From contig NC_007951.1 of the NCBI RefSeq assembly GCF_000013645.1, positions 248,001 through 312,000 on the forward strand: a stretch of 64,000 nucleotides of DNA, read 5' to 3'. Positions within the stretch are counted from its first letter, which is position 1; each line of letters begins with the position of its first letter. Source of the stretch: Paraburkholderia xenovorans LB400 (GTDB lineage Bacteria; Pseudomonadota; Gammaproteobacteria; Burkholderiales; Burkholderiaceae). The translations under genes were made by a program, and so were the position numbers. Of this stretch, positions 45,714 through 55,044 are shown piece by piece. The notes below the pieces were generated by a model. The model worked only from the letters and a program-made list of their open reading frames with translations. It was not told the DNA's origin and did not search any database.

Positions 45714-46829
45714 ATGAACCGCACTGCGTTAGCTCGCATACTTTCGATATCGGCCGTTGCGGGTGTCACCGCCGCCGGCGTCAGCAGCAGCGCTTCGGCC
45801 GCGCCGCTCGATGTCCTGATCGCCGCCGCGAAGCAGGAAGGCCAGCTCACCGTGATAGCGTTGCCGCACGACTGGTGCAACTACGGCGAACTGGTCGCCG
45901 GCTTCCAGAAGAAGTACGGCATCAAGATCAACGAACTGAATCCGGATGCCGGTTCGGGCGACGAAGTCGAAGCCATCAAGGCGAACAAGGGCAACAAGGG
46001 CCCGCAGGCGCCTGACGTGATCGACGTGGGTCTCTCGTTCGGTCCGACCGCGAAGGCAGAAGGGCTGCTGCAGCCGTACAAGGTCGCCACGTGGAACTCG
46101 ATTCCGAAAGAGTCGAAAGACGCCGACGGCTATTGGTACGGCGATTACTACGGCGTGCTCTCGTTTGAAGTCAATGCCGACATGATCGACAAGGCGCCGT
46201 CCGACTGGAGCGATCTGCTCAAGCCGGACTACAAGAATGCCGTCTCGCTGGCCGGCGACCCGCGCTCGGCCAATCAGGCGATCCAGGCCGTGTATGCAGC
46301 CGGCCTCTCGCAAAGCAAAGGCGATGCGAGCAAGGCCGGACAGGCCGGGCTGACCTATTTCGCCAACCTGAACAAGAATGGCAACTTCGTGCCGGTGATC
46401 GGCAAGGCGGCCTCGCTCGCGCAAGGCACCACGCCGATCATCGTGCGCTGGGATTACAACGCGCTGGCCGACCGCGACACGCTGAAGGGCAATCCGAAGG
46501 TGCAGGTGGTGATTCCGAAGACGGGCGTGGTCGCCGGCGTGTACGTTCAGGCGATCAGCGCTTATGCGCCGCATCCGAACGCGGCCAAGCTGTGGATGGA
46601 GTATCTGTACTCGGACGAAGGCCAGATCGGCTGGCTGAAGGGCTACTGCCACCCGATGCGCTATACCGAACTGGTGAGCGGCAAGAAGGTGCCGCAAGCG
46701 TTGCTCGACAAGCTGCCGCCGCCTTCGTCGTACAAGAACGTCGTGTTCCCGACGCTGTCGCAACAGGACGCGTACAAGGACACCATCACGAAGCATTGGG
46801 ACGAAGCGGTCGGCGCGAACGTCAAGTAA
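45714..46829 (+). CDS. ABC transporter substrate-binding protein (iron/polyamine-type fold)
   Basis: This is a 371-residue periplasmic binding protein. The signal peptide ends near residue 29 (VSSSASA). The mature part reads PLDVLIAAAKQEGQLTVIALPHDWCNYGELVAGFQKKYGIKI, a type II fold of the Fbp/PotD-like group and not the longer UgpB group. Aromatic residues in DGYWYGDYYGVLSFEVNADMI may line the ligand pocket. I start it at MNRTAL, after ATGGGGAAGACC. An ATG four codons earlier is too close to the purine-rich site. Operon partners and the GlpR-like control point to a glycerophosphodiester or related ligand; polyamine-type annotation by fold is also possible. Confidence 0.88.
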   Translation: MNRTALARILSISAVAGVTAAGVSSSASAAPLDVLIAAAKQEGQLTVIALPHDWCNYGELVAGFQKKYGIKINELNPDAGSGDEVEAIKANKGNKGPQAPDVIDVGLSFGPTAKAEGLLQPYKVATWNSIPKESKDADGYWYGDYYGVLSFEVNADMIDKAPSDWSDLLKPDYKNAVSLAGDPRSANQAIQAVYAAGLSQSKGDASKAGQAGLTYFANLNKNGNFVPVIGKAASLAQGTTPIIVRWDYNALADRDTLKGNPKVQVVIPKTGVVAGVYVQAISAYAPHPNAAKLWMEYLYSDEGQIGWLKGYCHPMRYTELVSGKKVPQALLDKLPPPSSYKNVVFPTLSQQDAYKDTITKHWDEAVGANVK

Positions 46830-46976
46830 GGCGTAACGCGCAGGTCGCGGCGGCAGCGGAGCAAGCGCGCCGCGACACAAAAAACGCAGCATGAAGTTTT
46901 GCCGCACCGGCGCGCCGCTGCTCGTGATGAGCGCAGCGCGCCGGGTGCGTTTGCCAGATTGCCCCAAGGGTGAGCT

Positions 46977-47915
46977 ATGAGCGCTTCATCGGATGCCGGG
47001 TCGGTGCAGCCGGAATTGCTGGTTCCGCCTGTACCCAGCCCAACGCCTCGCGTCGACGGTCCGGGGCGCGCGTCGCAGTTCCTCGCGTGGATCGGCGTGG
47101 TGCCGTTCTTTACCTTCGCGCTGCTGTTCCTGATTCTGCCGACCGGCTTCCTGATGGTCGGCGCGTTCCAGGATTCGCAAGGCCACTTCACGCTCGCCAA
47201 TTTCCGCGACCTGCTCCAGCCGACCGTGATGGACGCATACTGGATCAGCTTCAAGGTGAGCGCCGCCTCGTCGCTCGGCGGTGCGGTGATCGGTTCGCTG
47301 CTCGCCTGGGCGGCGGTGCAGGGCAAACTGCCGGGCTGGATTCGCCCGACCTTGATGACGTTCTCCGGTGTCGCGTCGAACTTTGCCGGCGTGCCGCTCG
47401 CGTTCGCTTTCATCTGCACACTGGGCCGCGTCGGGCTCGTCACCGTGTTGCTGAAGAAATACCTCGGCTTCAATCTGTACTCGACGGGCTTCAGCATCCT
47501 GAGTTTTTCAGGTCTGACGCTGACCTACCTGTATTTCCAGATTCCCCTGATGGTGCTGATCGTCACGCCTGCGCTCGACGGCCTGAAGCGCGAATGGCGC
47601 GAGGCCTGCGATTGCCTCGGCGGCACCGCGTTTCAATACTGGCGCTACGTCGCGCTGCCGGTGCTGTGGCCGAGCGTGCTCGGCGCCGCGCTGCTGCTGT
47701 TCGCCAATTCGTTCGGTGCGGTCGCGACGGCTTACGCGCTGACCGGCAGTTCGCTGAACATCGTCACGATCCTGCTGTACGCGCAGATTCGTGGCGACGT
47801 GATGCATAACCAGAATCTCGGCTACGCACTCGCGCTCGGCATGGTGCTCGTTACCGGCCTCTCGAATGGCGGCTACATCTGGCTGCGCTCGCGCGCTGAA
47901 AGGGGGCGCCGATGA
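46977..47915 (+). CDS. ABC transporter permease (PotB-like)
   Basis: This is a 312-residue inner-membrane permease with a 40-residue Pro/Val-rich N-terminal extension and about six membrane helices. The EAA loop is seen near residue 200 (EWREACDCLGGTAFQYWRYVALPVLWPSVLGAALLLFANSFG). It pairs with the second permease gene, which begins inside its last four bases. It follows the binding-protein gene after 147 bases on the same strand. The ligand is as for the operon. Confidence 0.9.
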   Translation: MSASSDAGSVQPELLVPPVPSPTPRVDGPGRASQFLAWIGVVPFFTFALLFLILPTGFLMVGAFQDSQGHFTLANFRDLLQPTVMDAYWISFKVSAASSLGGAVIGSLLAWAAVQGKLPGWIRPTLMTFSGVASNFAGVPLAFAFICTLGRVGLVTVLLKKYLGFNLYSTGFSILSFSGLTLTYLYFQIPLMVLIVTPALDGLKREWREACDCLGGTAFQYWRYVALPVLWPSVLGAALLLFANSFGAVATAYALTGSSLNIVTILLYAQIRGDVMHNQNLGYALALGMVLVTGLSNGGYIWLRSRAERGRR

Positions 47916-48703
47916 AGAGCCAATCGCGCGTGGGTGCGTGGACCGCGATGATCGTCGGTTCGCTGTACTTTCTGATTCCGTTGATCGCGACGTTCGAGTT
48001 CAGCTTGCGCATGAAGCGCGGCGCGTACAGCTTCGAAGCGTATAGCGTCGTGCTCGGCGATCCGCGCTTTCAGGCCTCGTTCGGCTATTCGATCCTGATG
48101 GCGCTGCTGACGATCGTGGTCGGCGTGCTGCTGGTGGTGCCGACCGCTTACTGGGTGCAGTTGCGTTTGCCGAAGCTGCGGCCGGTGGTCGAGTTCATCA
48201 CGCTGTTGCCGCTGGTGGTGCCGGCTATCGTGATCGTGTTCGGCTACCTGCGCATCTATAACAGCAGCTCGATTCTGCCGCTCACCGGCAACGAGCGCGC
48301 CACGGATCTGTTGCTGGTGTTCGGCTACGTGACGCTTTCGCTGCCGTACATGTACCGCGCGGTCGATGCCGGCCTGCGCGCGGTCGATGTGCGTTCGCTC
48401 ACCGAAGCGGCCGAATGTCTCGGCGCGAGCTGGCCGACCATTCTCTTCAAGGTGATCTTTCCGAATATCCGTTCGGGCATTCTGTCCGGCGCGTTTCTCA
48501 CCTTTGCGGTGGTGATCGGCGAATTCACGCTGGCGAGCCTGCTCGACCGGCCTGCGTTCGGTCCGTATCTGCAATTGATCGGCGCGAACCGCGCGTATGA
48601 ACCGTCGGCGCTCGCGATCATTGCGTTCGTGATTACGTGGGCGTCGATGGGGCTGATTCAGGTATTCGGCTCGGCCCGTGCAATGAGCGGCCAGAAAGTT
48701 TAA
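47912..48703 (+). CDS. ABC transporter permease (PotC-like)
   Basis: This is a 263-residue permease with six predicted membrane helices. The conserved loop is LTEAAECLGASWPTILFKVIFPNIRSGILSGAFLTFAVVIGEFTLASLL, and an LPLVVPAIVIVFGYLRIYN segment precedes it. The start overlaps the first permease gene by ATGA. It forms the second half of the membrane channel. The ATPase gene follows 46 bases later, after two near-identical AATGAGTTTGA sequences (48706-48730) that look like a small duplication. Confidence 0.9.
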   Translation: MKSQSRVGAWTAMIVGSLYFLIPLIATFEFSLRMKRGAYSFEAYSVVLGDPRFQASFGYSILMALLTIVVGVLLVVPTAYWVQLRLPKLRPVVEFITLLPLVVPAIVIVFGYLRIYNSSSILPLTGNERATDLLLVFGYVTLSLPYMYRAVDAGLRAVDVRSLTEAAECLGASWPTILFKVIFPNIRSGILSGAFLTFAVVIGEFTLASLLDRPAFGPYLQLIGANRAYEPSALAIIAFVITWASMGLIQVFGSARAMSGQKV

Positions 48704-48749
48704 TCAATGAGTTTGATCCAATGAGTTTGACGGACTGAGGCAGCGAATC

Positions 48750-49820
48750 ATGGCATTCCTTGAGATCGAAAATCTGCATAAGTCCTTCGGGGCGAACACG
48801 GCGCTGCATCACTTCGATATGAAGATCGAACGCGGCGAGTTCATTACTTTCCTCGGGCCGTCCGGCTGCGGCAAGACGACGGTGCTGCGCATGATCGCCG
48901 GCTTCGAAACGCCGACGCGCGGCGTCATCCGGCTGGACAACAAGGACGTTACCCACCTTCGCACGCGGCAGCGCAAGGTCGGCATGGTGTTCCAGTCGTA
49001 TGCGCTGTTTCCGAACATGACGGTGGCCGAGAACATCGGCTTCGGGCTGAAGATCACGCATCGGCCGCAGGCGGAGATCAATCAGCGCGTCGAGGAGATG
49101 CTGCAACTGATCAAGCTGCCGCAACTGGGCGGGCGTTATCCGTGGCAATTGTCGGGCGGCCAGCAGCAGCGCGTGGCGCTCGCGCGCGCGCTCGCCGGCA
49201 AGCCGCAGGTGCTGCTGCTCGACGAACCGCTTTCCGCGCTCGACGCCAAGATCCGCATTTCGTTGCGTCAGGACATTCGCGCGTTGCAACGCGAACTCGG
49301 TATCACGTCGATTTTCGTCACGCACGATCAGGAAGAGGCGCTGTCGATTTCCGACCGCATCGTCGTGATGAACGAGGGCCGCGTCGAGCAGATCGGCTCG
49401 CCCTCCGAGATCTATAACTATCCGCGCACGCGGTTCGTCGCGTCGTTCGTCGGCACGCTGAATATTCTGGCCGGTCATGTGGTCGATCCGGCAACCGGCA
49501 GGATGGTGGTGGACGGTCAGGAGTTGACCACCACGCAGGAGTTGCCGTCGAACGACGCCGGCAAGAAGCGCCTGCTCGCGCTGCGGCCCGAGGCGATCGT
49601 GCTGGAGCCGGCCGCGCCCGGCCGCAACACGCTGAACGCGACCGTCGAAGAAGTGAATTTCCTCGGCGCCGTGGTGCGTATCAGAACGCGCGTGAAAGAC
49701 GCGGTGATTTCGCTCGACGTGTTCAACGACCCGAATCGCGGTTTGCCCGAACGCGGGCAGCCGGTCTCGCTGGGTTTCTCGCACGAGAATCTGCTGGTGC
49801 TCGAAGAAGGCGGCGTTTAG
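48750..49820 (+). CDS. ABC transporter ATP-binding protein (PotA/UgpC-like)
   Basis: This is a 356-residue ABC ATPase with a C-terminal TOBE regulatory domain. Walker A is GPSGCGKT (36-43), the Q-loop region is MVFQSYALFPNMTVAENI, the signature is LSGGQQQR, and Walker B is VLLLDEPLSALDA. The switch His is in VTHDQEEAL, and a TOBE domain (LLALRPEAIVLEP...NATVEEVNFLGAVVRI) lies near the end. This class serves sugar, polyamine, iron and glycerol-phosphate importers. It completes the operon that starts with the phosphodiesterase gene. Confidence 0.93.
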   Translation: MAFLEIENLHKSFGANTALHHFDMKIERGEFITFLGPSGCGKTTVLRMIAGFETPTRGVIRLDNKDVTHLRTRQRKVGMVFQSYALFPNMTVAENIGFGLKITHRPQAEINQRVEEMLQLIKLPQLGGRYPWQLSGGQQQRVALARALAGKPQVLLLDEPLSALDAKIRISLRQDIRALQRELGITSIFVTHDQEEALSISDRIVVMNEGRVEQIGSPSEIYNYPRTRFVASFVGTLNILAGHVVDPATGRMVVDGQELTTTQELPSNDAGKKRLLALRPEAIVLEPAAPGRNTLNATVEEVNFLGAVVRIRTRVKDAVISLDVFNDPNRGLPERGQPVSLGFSHENLLVLEEGGV

Positions 49821-49908
49821 AGGTTGCAGATCGCGAGGCGTGCTGGCTTTCGGGCAAAAGGCACGCCGTAGAAATCCTTAGGGGTTATCCCGAGGCTGGA
49901 GTCGCAAT

Positions 49909-49957
49909 GGATTCCGGATTCCCCGACGCCCCTTGTCCGGATTTCCGGAATCCCGGA
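49909..49957. promoter_or_regulatory. Candidate upstream activator sites for DctD
   Basis: Two related blocks occur: GGATTCCGGATTCC at 49909-49922 and TCCGGATTTCCGGAATCCCGGA at 49936-49957, sharing TTCCGGA, with a TTCCGGAA palindrome in the second. They lie 60 to 110 bases upstream of the sigma-54 promoter, the usual place for tandem activator sites. Binding by DctD is inferred. Confidence 0.5.
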
Positions 49958-50019
49958 CGACGTGCGCCGTGAAGCGCCAGAAAACCCATAAGAATCAAAG
50001 CGCCGAGCCCGGCGTCGAA

Positions 50020-50036
50020 CTGGCATCGACCTTGCA
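50020..50036 (+). promoter_or_regulatory. Sigma-54 (-24/-12) promoter for dctA
   Basis: CTGGCATCGACCTTGCA matches the sigma-54 consensus (YTGGCACGrNNNTTGCW) with the invariant GG and GC at the correct 12-base spacing and only two differences in the -24 block. The downstream presence of dctB and the sigma-54 activator gene dctD supports it. Confidence 0.8.
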
Positions 50037-50087
50037 AAACAGATATCGCGGCCGCAACGGTCCGACAACTAAAGCAAGGAGACAACG

Positions 50088-50117
50088 ATGTCCGATTTCC
50101 CTTCCCGGTATTTCTGA
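50088..50117 (+). other. Nine-codon leader reading frame with a strong ribosome-binding site
   Basis: AAGGAGACAACG stands directly before an ATG that opens MSDFPSRYF and stops at 50115-50117. It lies within the predicted dctA leader, 109 bases before the dctA start. It could be a translated leader peptide or a relic; nothing else supports it. Confidence 0.3.
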
Positions 50118-50226
50118 ATTCGTCGTCTTGTCGCGGTCTGATGCCGTGCACAGGCGTGACGACTATTCGTTCGCATGATGCGCAGCGTGGCAGGCCATTG
50201 AGCTCATCCACATCGCAGGAACCATC

Positions 50227-51507
50227 GTGAAGAAACCTATCCACAAAGTGCTGTACGTCCAGGTGATCGTGGCGATCATCATCGGTATCGGGCTCGGGCA
50301 TTTCTACCCGGATCTCGCCGTCGACATGAAGCCGCTCGGCGACGGCTTCATCAAGCTGATCAAGATGGTGATCGGGCCGATCATTTTCTGTACAGTGGTG
50401 ACAGGTATTGCCGGCATGGAGGATATGAAGAAAGTCGGCCGGGTGGGCGGCAAGGCGCTGCTGTATTTCGAAATCGTCTCGACCTTCGCACTGGTGCTCG
50501 GCCTTATCGCCACGCATGTACTGAAGCCGGGCGTCGGCTTCAACATCGATCCGGCCACGCTCGACGGCAAGGCCGTCGCCTCGTACGCCGCGAAAGCGCA
50601 CGGGCAGACCACGGTCGACTTCCTGATGCACATCATTCCGGATACGCTCGTCTCGGCGTTCGCGCAGGGCGAGATCCTGCAGATCCTGCTGATCGCGCTG
50701 CTGTTCGGCGCGGTGCTCGCCACGGCCGGTGAGAAGGGCAAGGTCGTGACGGGCTTTATCGACGGGCTCTCGCATGTGCTGTTCGGCATCGTGCGCATCA
50801 TCACCAAGCTGGCGCCGATCGGCGCGTTCGGTGCGATGGCCTTCACGATCGGCAAGTACGGTATCGGCTCGCTGTTGCCGATGCTCAAGCTGATCGGCAC
50901 GTTCTATCTGACCTCGGTCGTGTTCGTGGTGGTGGTGCTCGGCATCATCGCGCGTGCGGTGGGCTTCAACATCCTGCGCTTCGTTGCGTACATCAAGGAA
51001 GAGATGCTGATCGTGCTCGGCACGAGCTCGTCCGAAGCGGCGCTCCCGCAACTGATGCTGAAGCTCGAACGGCTCGGCTGCTCGCGTTCGGTGGTGGGCC
51101 TCGTGGTGCCGACCGGTTACTCGTTCAATCTCGACGGCACCAACATCTATATGACGATGGCCGTGCTGTTCATCGCGCAGGCGACCAACACCGACCTGAC
51201 ATGGACGCAGCAGCTCACGCTGCTCGCGGTCACCATGCTGACCTCGAAGGGCGCGAGCGGCGTGACGGGCGCGGGCTTCATCACGCTGGCGGCGACGCTT
51301 GCCGTGGTGCCGACCATTCCGCTGTCGGGCATGGTGCTGATTCTGGGTATCGACCGCTTCATGAGCGAATGCCGCGCGCTGACCAACATTGTCGGCAACG
51401 GTGTGGCGACGGTGGTCGTGTCGGCGTGGGAAAAGGAACTGGACCGCAGCAAGCTGAACGCCGCCTTGCGCGGCGACGTGGCGATCAAAGAGCCGGCCGG
51501 CGTTTAA
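50227..51507 (+). CDS. dctA: C4-dicarboxylate transporter DctA
   Basis: This is a 426-residue sodium/proton-coupled symporter for succinate, fumarate and malate. Hallmarks of the DAACS family are [27 protein letters not shown], the serine-rich loop [13 protein letters not shown], the [16 protein letters not shown] motif and [13 protein letters not shown]. About eight membrane helices and two re-entrant loops are expected. The start is GTG at 50227 after CAGGAACCATC. A sigma-54 promoter and repeated upstream motifs precede it, and the two-component pair dctB-dctD follows, so it is probably induced by dicarboxylates. Confidence 0.96.
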   Translation: MKKPIHKVLYVQVIVAIIIGIGLGHFYPDLAVDMKPLGDGFIKLIKMVIGPIIFCTVVTGIAGMEDMKKVGRVGGKALLYFEIVSTFALVLGLIATHVLKPGVGFNIDPATLDGKAVASYAAKAHGQTTVDFLMHIIPDTLVSAFAQGEILQILLIALLFGAVLATAGEKGKVVTGFIDGLSHVLFGIVRIITKLAPIGAFGAMAFTIGKYGIGSLLPMLKLIGTFYLTSVVFVVVVLGIIARAVGFNILRFVAYIKEEMLIVLGTSSSEAALPQLMLKLERLGCSRSVVGLVVPTGYSFNLDGTNIYMTMAVLFIAQATNTDLTWTQQLTLLAVTMLTSKGASGVTGAGFITLAATLAVVPTIPLSGMVLILGIDRFMSECRALTNIVGNGVATVVVSAWEKELDRSKLNAALRGDVAIKEPAGV

Positions 51508-51562
51508 ACGGCGCATCGGCAACCCGCTCCAGCGCAACCCCGACGGCCGCGGATACCAGCGT

Positions 51563-53563
51563 ATGAAACCGGTGTCCGCGCGCCGAACCTCCGTGCCGTC
51601 GGCCGACGAAGCTTGCGCCGACGGCACGTCGCCTTATGCCACAATAAACGATCCTCACCGATCGGATATTGCCAACGTGACGCGCCGCCTGCTGATCCTC
51701 TTCGCGCTCGTCGCCGGGCTCGTGGCAGCGTGCGGGCTCACGTACAGCATCGCGTGGCAAAGCGGCATCGACCATTTGCGGCGCAACGCCGCGGTGCGAG
51801 TCGACCGTACCACGAGCGCGCTGAAGAGCACGCTCGAACGCTACGAATCGCTGCCTTATCTGCTGGCGGAACACCCTATCGTGCAGGACGTGCTGGTCGA
51901 TCCCAGTGCGGCCAATGTCGCGCGCGCCAATCTTTATCTCGAAGACCTGAACCGCCACGCGCGCGCCACCGTCACGTACATCATTCCGCTCGACGGCTTT
52001 TGCGTTGCGGCGAGCAACTGGCGCGGGCCGGGCAGCTTCATCGGTGCCGGCTACCAGTTCCGGCCGTATTTTCTCGACGCGGTCAAAGGCGGCGTGGGCC
52101 GCTTCTTCGGCATTGGTACGATTTCGCAGGCGCCGGGCTACTACATCTCGCAGCCGGTGCGGCGCGACGGCAGGATTGTCGGCGTGGCGGTCGTCAAACT
52201 CGATCTCGAATGGTTTCAGGGCGCGGATGCGTCCGAGCCGCTCGTCGTGACCGACGACCACGGCGTGATTTTTCTGTCGTCGATACCGGCGTGGAAATAC
52301 CACACGATCCGGCCGCTGTCGGGGCCGGTCGCCGATTCCATCTACCAGGCGCGTCAATACGCGCAGCAGCCGATTCCGCCGCTGCCGGTGTCGATCGAAC
52401 GCACGCTCGAAGGCAACGCGCAGATCGTGCGCATTGGCGGCGGCCGCTATGCGCCACGCTATCTCGCGTCGCGGCGCGGCATGGGTGAGCCGGACTGGCA
52501 TCTGATCACCATGTCGCCCGTCGATCCGGTCGACGCCGACGCGCGCAAGGCGACCATCGTCACCGGGTTCGGCTACGTATCGCTGGTGTTGCTCGCGTTC
52601 TACTGGAGAATGCGCCGTGCTCGCGTACGCGAAGTAATGCGCAGCCGCGCGCTGCTGCAAAAGGCGTACGCCGAACTGAACCGGCGCGTCGCCGAGCGCA
52701 CCGCGGATCTCTCGCAGGCGAACGAACAGTTGCAGAAAGAAGTGGCCGAACGCACGCGCGCCGAACAGGAGTTGCGCGCCGCGCATGATGAACTGATCCA
52801 GGCGAGCAAGCTCGCCGCGCTCGGTCAGATGGCGGCCGGCATTACGCATGAACTGAATCAGCCGCTCGCCGCGTTGCGCGGTTTCTCGGACAACACACGC
52901 GTGCTGCTCGAACGCGGCGACCAGGTGTCGGCGCGCGAAAATCTCGAAGCGATCGCGGCGCTCACTGAGCGCATGGGCAAGATCACCAATCAGCTGAAAC
53001 TGTTCGTCGGGCGGGCGCGGCCGCGCAGTGCGCGTGCGCCGATCGTGCGGGCGTTGCGTAACGTCGTCGCGCTGCTGCAAAAGCGCTTGCAGGGCGTCGA
53101 GGTCGAACTCGTCCTGTTCGATGCGCAAAGCGGCACGCGTGCGCCGCTGAGTCTCGCCGACGACCATCCCGAACTGGTCGCGCATTGCGACGATCTGCGC
53201 CTCGAACAGGTGCTGATCAACCTGCTCGGCAACGCGCTCGATGCGACTGCCGACATCAACTCGCCGCGCATTTCGATCGAGATCGAAGTCGCCGACGCGA
53301 ACCTGTCGTTCGCCGTCAGCGACAACGGCCCCGGTATTGCCGACGACGTCCTGCCGCGCCTGTTCGAGCCGTTCTTCACCACCAAGGAAATGGGCCAGGG
53401 GCTGGGACTCGGGCTGGCGATATCGTCTTCGATCGCGCGCGATTGCGGCGGCTCGCTCGTGGCGCGCAACGCGCCGGGCGGCGGTGCATTATTCGTGTTG
53501 ACGCTGCGCCGCGCGCGCGTGCAGACGAGCCACACACCGGACCCGCTGACAACGGGCTCCTGA
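51563..53563 (+). CDS. dctB: C4-dicarboxylate sensor histidine kinase DctB
   Basis: This is a 666-residue sensor kinase. The first membrane helix is near residues 42-60 (RLLILFALVAGLVAACGLT). A periplasmic double-PAS/Cache sensor domain of about 270 residues follows (VTYIIPLDGFCVAASNWRGPGSFIGAGYQFRPYF, the typical DctB ligand region). The second helix is near 333-352. A coiled coil (AELNRRVAERTADLSQANEQLQKEV) leads to the HisKA box ITHELNQPLAALRGF with His429 as phosphorylation site, then N, G1 and G2 boxes (INLLGNALDA, SDNGPGI, GLGLGLAIS). It senses C4-dicarboxylates and phosphorylates DctD. The gene begins 55 bases after dctA; an internal ATG is possible but would shorten the N-terminal tail only. 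Confidence 0.95.
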   Translation: MKPVSARRTSVPSADEACADGTSPYATINDPHRSDIANVTRRLLILFALVAGLVAACGLTYSIAWQSGIDHLRRNAAVRVDRTTSALKSTLERYESLPYLLAEHPIVQDVLVDPSAANVARANLYLEDLNRHARATVTYIIPLDGFCVAASNWRGPGSFIGAGYQFRPYFLDAVKGGVGRFFGIGTISQAPGYYISQPVRRDGRIVGVAVVKLDLEWFQGADASEPLVVTDDHGVIFLSSIPAWKYHTIRPLSGPVADSIYQARQYAQQPIPPLPVSIERTLEGNAQIVRIGGGRYAPRYLASRRGMGEPDWHLITMSPVDPVDADARKATIVTGFGYVSLVLLAFYWRMRRARVREVMRSRALLQKAYAELNRRVAERTADLSQANEQLQKEVAERTRAEQELRAAHDELIQASKLAALGQMAAGITHELNQPLAALRGFSDNTRVLLERGDQVSARENLEAIAALTERMGKITNQLKLFVGRARPRSARAPIVRALRNVVALLQKRLQGVEVELVLFDAQSGTRAPLSLADDHPELVAHCDDLRLEQVLINLLGNALDATADINSPRISIEIEVADANLSFAVSDNGPGIADDVLPRLFEPFFTTKEMGQGLGLGLAISSSIARDCGGSLVARNAPGGGALFVLTLRRARVQTSHTPDPLTTGS

Positions 53564-53580
53564 ATCACACGGAAAACGCC

Positions 53581-54933
53581 ATGCTGAATCACGGCCTGCA
53601 AGTGCTGTATATCGAAGACGACGAACTGGTGCGGCGCGCCAGCGTGCAGAGTCTGCAACTGGCGGGCTTCGAGGTGATCGGCCATGCGTCGGTGGAATCG
53701 GCGGCGAAGACGATCGGCGCGGACTTCTCCGGCGTGATCGTCAGCGACATTCGCTTGCCGGGCGCAAGCGGCCTCGACCTGCTTGCGCAATGCCACGAGC
53801 GCGCGCCCGACGTGCCGGTGATTCTGGTGACGGGCCACGGCGACATTTCAATGGCCGTTCAGGCCATGCGCGACGGCGCGTACGACTTCATCGAGAAGCC
53901 GTTCGCGTCGGAACGTTTGATCGAAACCGTGCGGCGCGCGTTGGAGCGCCGCAAGCTGGTGCTGGAAAACCTCGCGTTGCGCCGTGAACTGGCGGAGCAG
54001 AGTTCGGTGGCGCCGCGGATCATCGGCAGGAGTCCGGCGATCGAACAGGTGCGGCGGTTGATTGCCAATATCGCGCCGACGGACGCCTCCGTGCTGATCA
54101 ACGGCGACACCGGCGCGGGCAAGGAGCTGATCGCGCGCAGTCTGCATGAACTGTCGCCGCGGCGTGACAAGCCGTTTATCGCAGTGAACTGTGGCGCGCT
54201 GCCGGAGCCGATGTTCGAATCGGAAATGTTCGGCTACGAGCCGGGCGCATTCACCGGCGCGGCGAAACGGCGGATCGGCAAGCTCGAGCATGCGTCGGGC
54301 GGCACGCTGTTTCTGGACGAAATCGAGAGCATGCCGCTCGCACTACAGGTCAAGCTGCTGCGCGTGCTGCAGGACGGCGTGCTGGAACGGCTCGGCTCGA
54401 ATCAGCCGATTCGGGTGAATTGCCGCGTGGTCGCCGCAGCCAAGGGCGACATGGCCGAGCACGTCGCGGACGGCTCGTTCCGGCGCGATCTGCTGTACCG
54501 GCTGAACGTGGTGACGATTGCGCTGCCGCCGCTCGGTGAGCGTCGCGAGGACATCGTGCCGCTTTTCGAACACTTCCTGCTGGACGCGGCGGTGCGTTAT
54601 CAACGCCCGGCGCCGATCCTCACAGACCGTCAGCGCGCGGGCCTGATGCAGCGCGACTGGCCGGGCAACGTGCGGGAACTGCGCAACGCCGCTGACCGCT
54701 TCGTGCTCGGCGTCGCCGACGATCCCGTCATGTCTTTCGGCGACGACGGCGCGGCCGCGCAGCCTTTGAAAGAGCGCGTCGAACAATTCGAGCGGGCGGT
54801 GATCGCGGAGGCGTTGGAGCAGGCCGGCGGCGTGGTCGCCGTCGCGGCAGACAGGCTGCAACTCGGCAAGGCGACGCTCTACGAGAAGATCAAGCGATAT
54901 CGCCTCGCGGCCAAAGGGGAAGGGGAGCGGTGA
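53581..54933 (+). CDS. dctD: Sigma-54-dependent response regulator DctD
   Basis: This is a 450-residue NtrC-family activator. The receiver domain has the acidic pocket EDD (12-14), the phosphorylated Asp56 in VSDIRLPG and the conserved Lys in IEKPF. The AAA+ domain contains the Walker A GDTGAGKE, the GAFTGA sigma-54 contact loop and Walker [12 protein letters not shown] Fis-type helix-turn-helix is at the C-terminus ([22 protein letters not shown]). It starts 17 bases after dctB. It should activate dctA from the sigma-54 promoter at 50020-50036. Confidence 0.95.
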   Translation: MLNHGLQVLYIEDDELVRRASVQSLQLAGFEVIGHASVESAAKTIGADFSGVIVSDIRLPGASGLDLLAQCHERAPDVPVILVTGHGDISMAVQAMRDGAYDFIEKPFASERLIETVRRALERRKLVLENLALRRELAEQSSVAPRIIGRSPAIEQVRRLIANIAPTDASVLINGDTGAGKELIARSLHELSPRRDKPFIAVNCGALPEPMFESEMFGYEPGAFTGAAKRRIGKLEHASGGTLFLDEIESMPLALQVKLLRVLQDGVLERLGSNQPIRVNCRVVAAAKGDMAEHVADGSFRRDLLYRLNVVTIALPPLGERREDIVPLFEHFLLDAAVRYQRPAPILTDRQRAGLMQRDWPGNVRELRNAADRFVLGVADDPVMSFGDDGAAAQPLKERVEQFERAVIAEALEQAGGVVAVAADRLQLGKATLYEKIKRYRLAAKGEGER

Positions 54934-54939
54934 ACAAAT

Positions 54940-54972
54940 GAAAACGCCGGCGTTGGGACGTGACGCCGGCGT
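54940..54972 (-). terminator. Intrinsic terminator for the TlpA-like gene
   Basis: A 10-bp inverted repeat (ACGCCGGCGT twice, a self-complementary sequence) with a nine-base loop is followed on the minus strand by TTTTCATTTG. It lies in the convergent gap between dctD and the thioredoxin-like gene. Confidence 0.7.
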
Positions 54973-55044
54973 GTGCGTGAAGCGAGGGCCCTGGAACCAG
55001 ATTGGAGCGAGCGGGCCGCGGGCCAGGCCGCGCGCCGCAACAGT

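Larger units (their letters stand above)
49821..50226. other. 406-base dctA control region
   Basis: This gap holds the repeated TTCCGGA motifs, the sigma-54 promoter and a nine-codon leader frame listed separately. A transcript from the sigma-54 promoter would start near 50047 and give a leader of about 180 bases before dctA. I see no clear terminator for the upstream ABC operon. Confidence 0.6.

Noticed and set aside
48706..48730. Duplicated AATGAGTTTGA before the ABC ATPase gene, considered as an operator.
   Set aside because: It lies inside an operon between closely spaced genes and is better explained as a small duplication.
49885..51627. A 580-codon minus-strand frame across dctA.
   Set aside because: It is the antisense image of the DctA gene and has extreme His/Asp/Arg composition.
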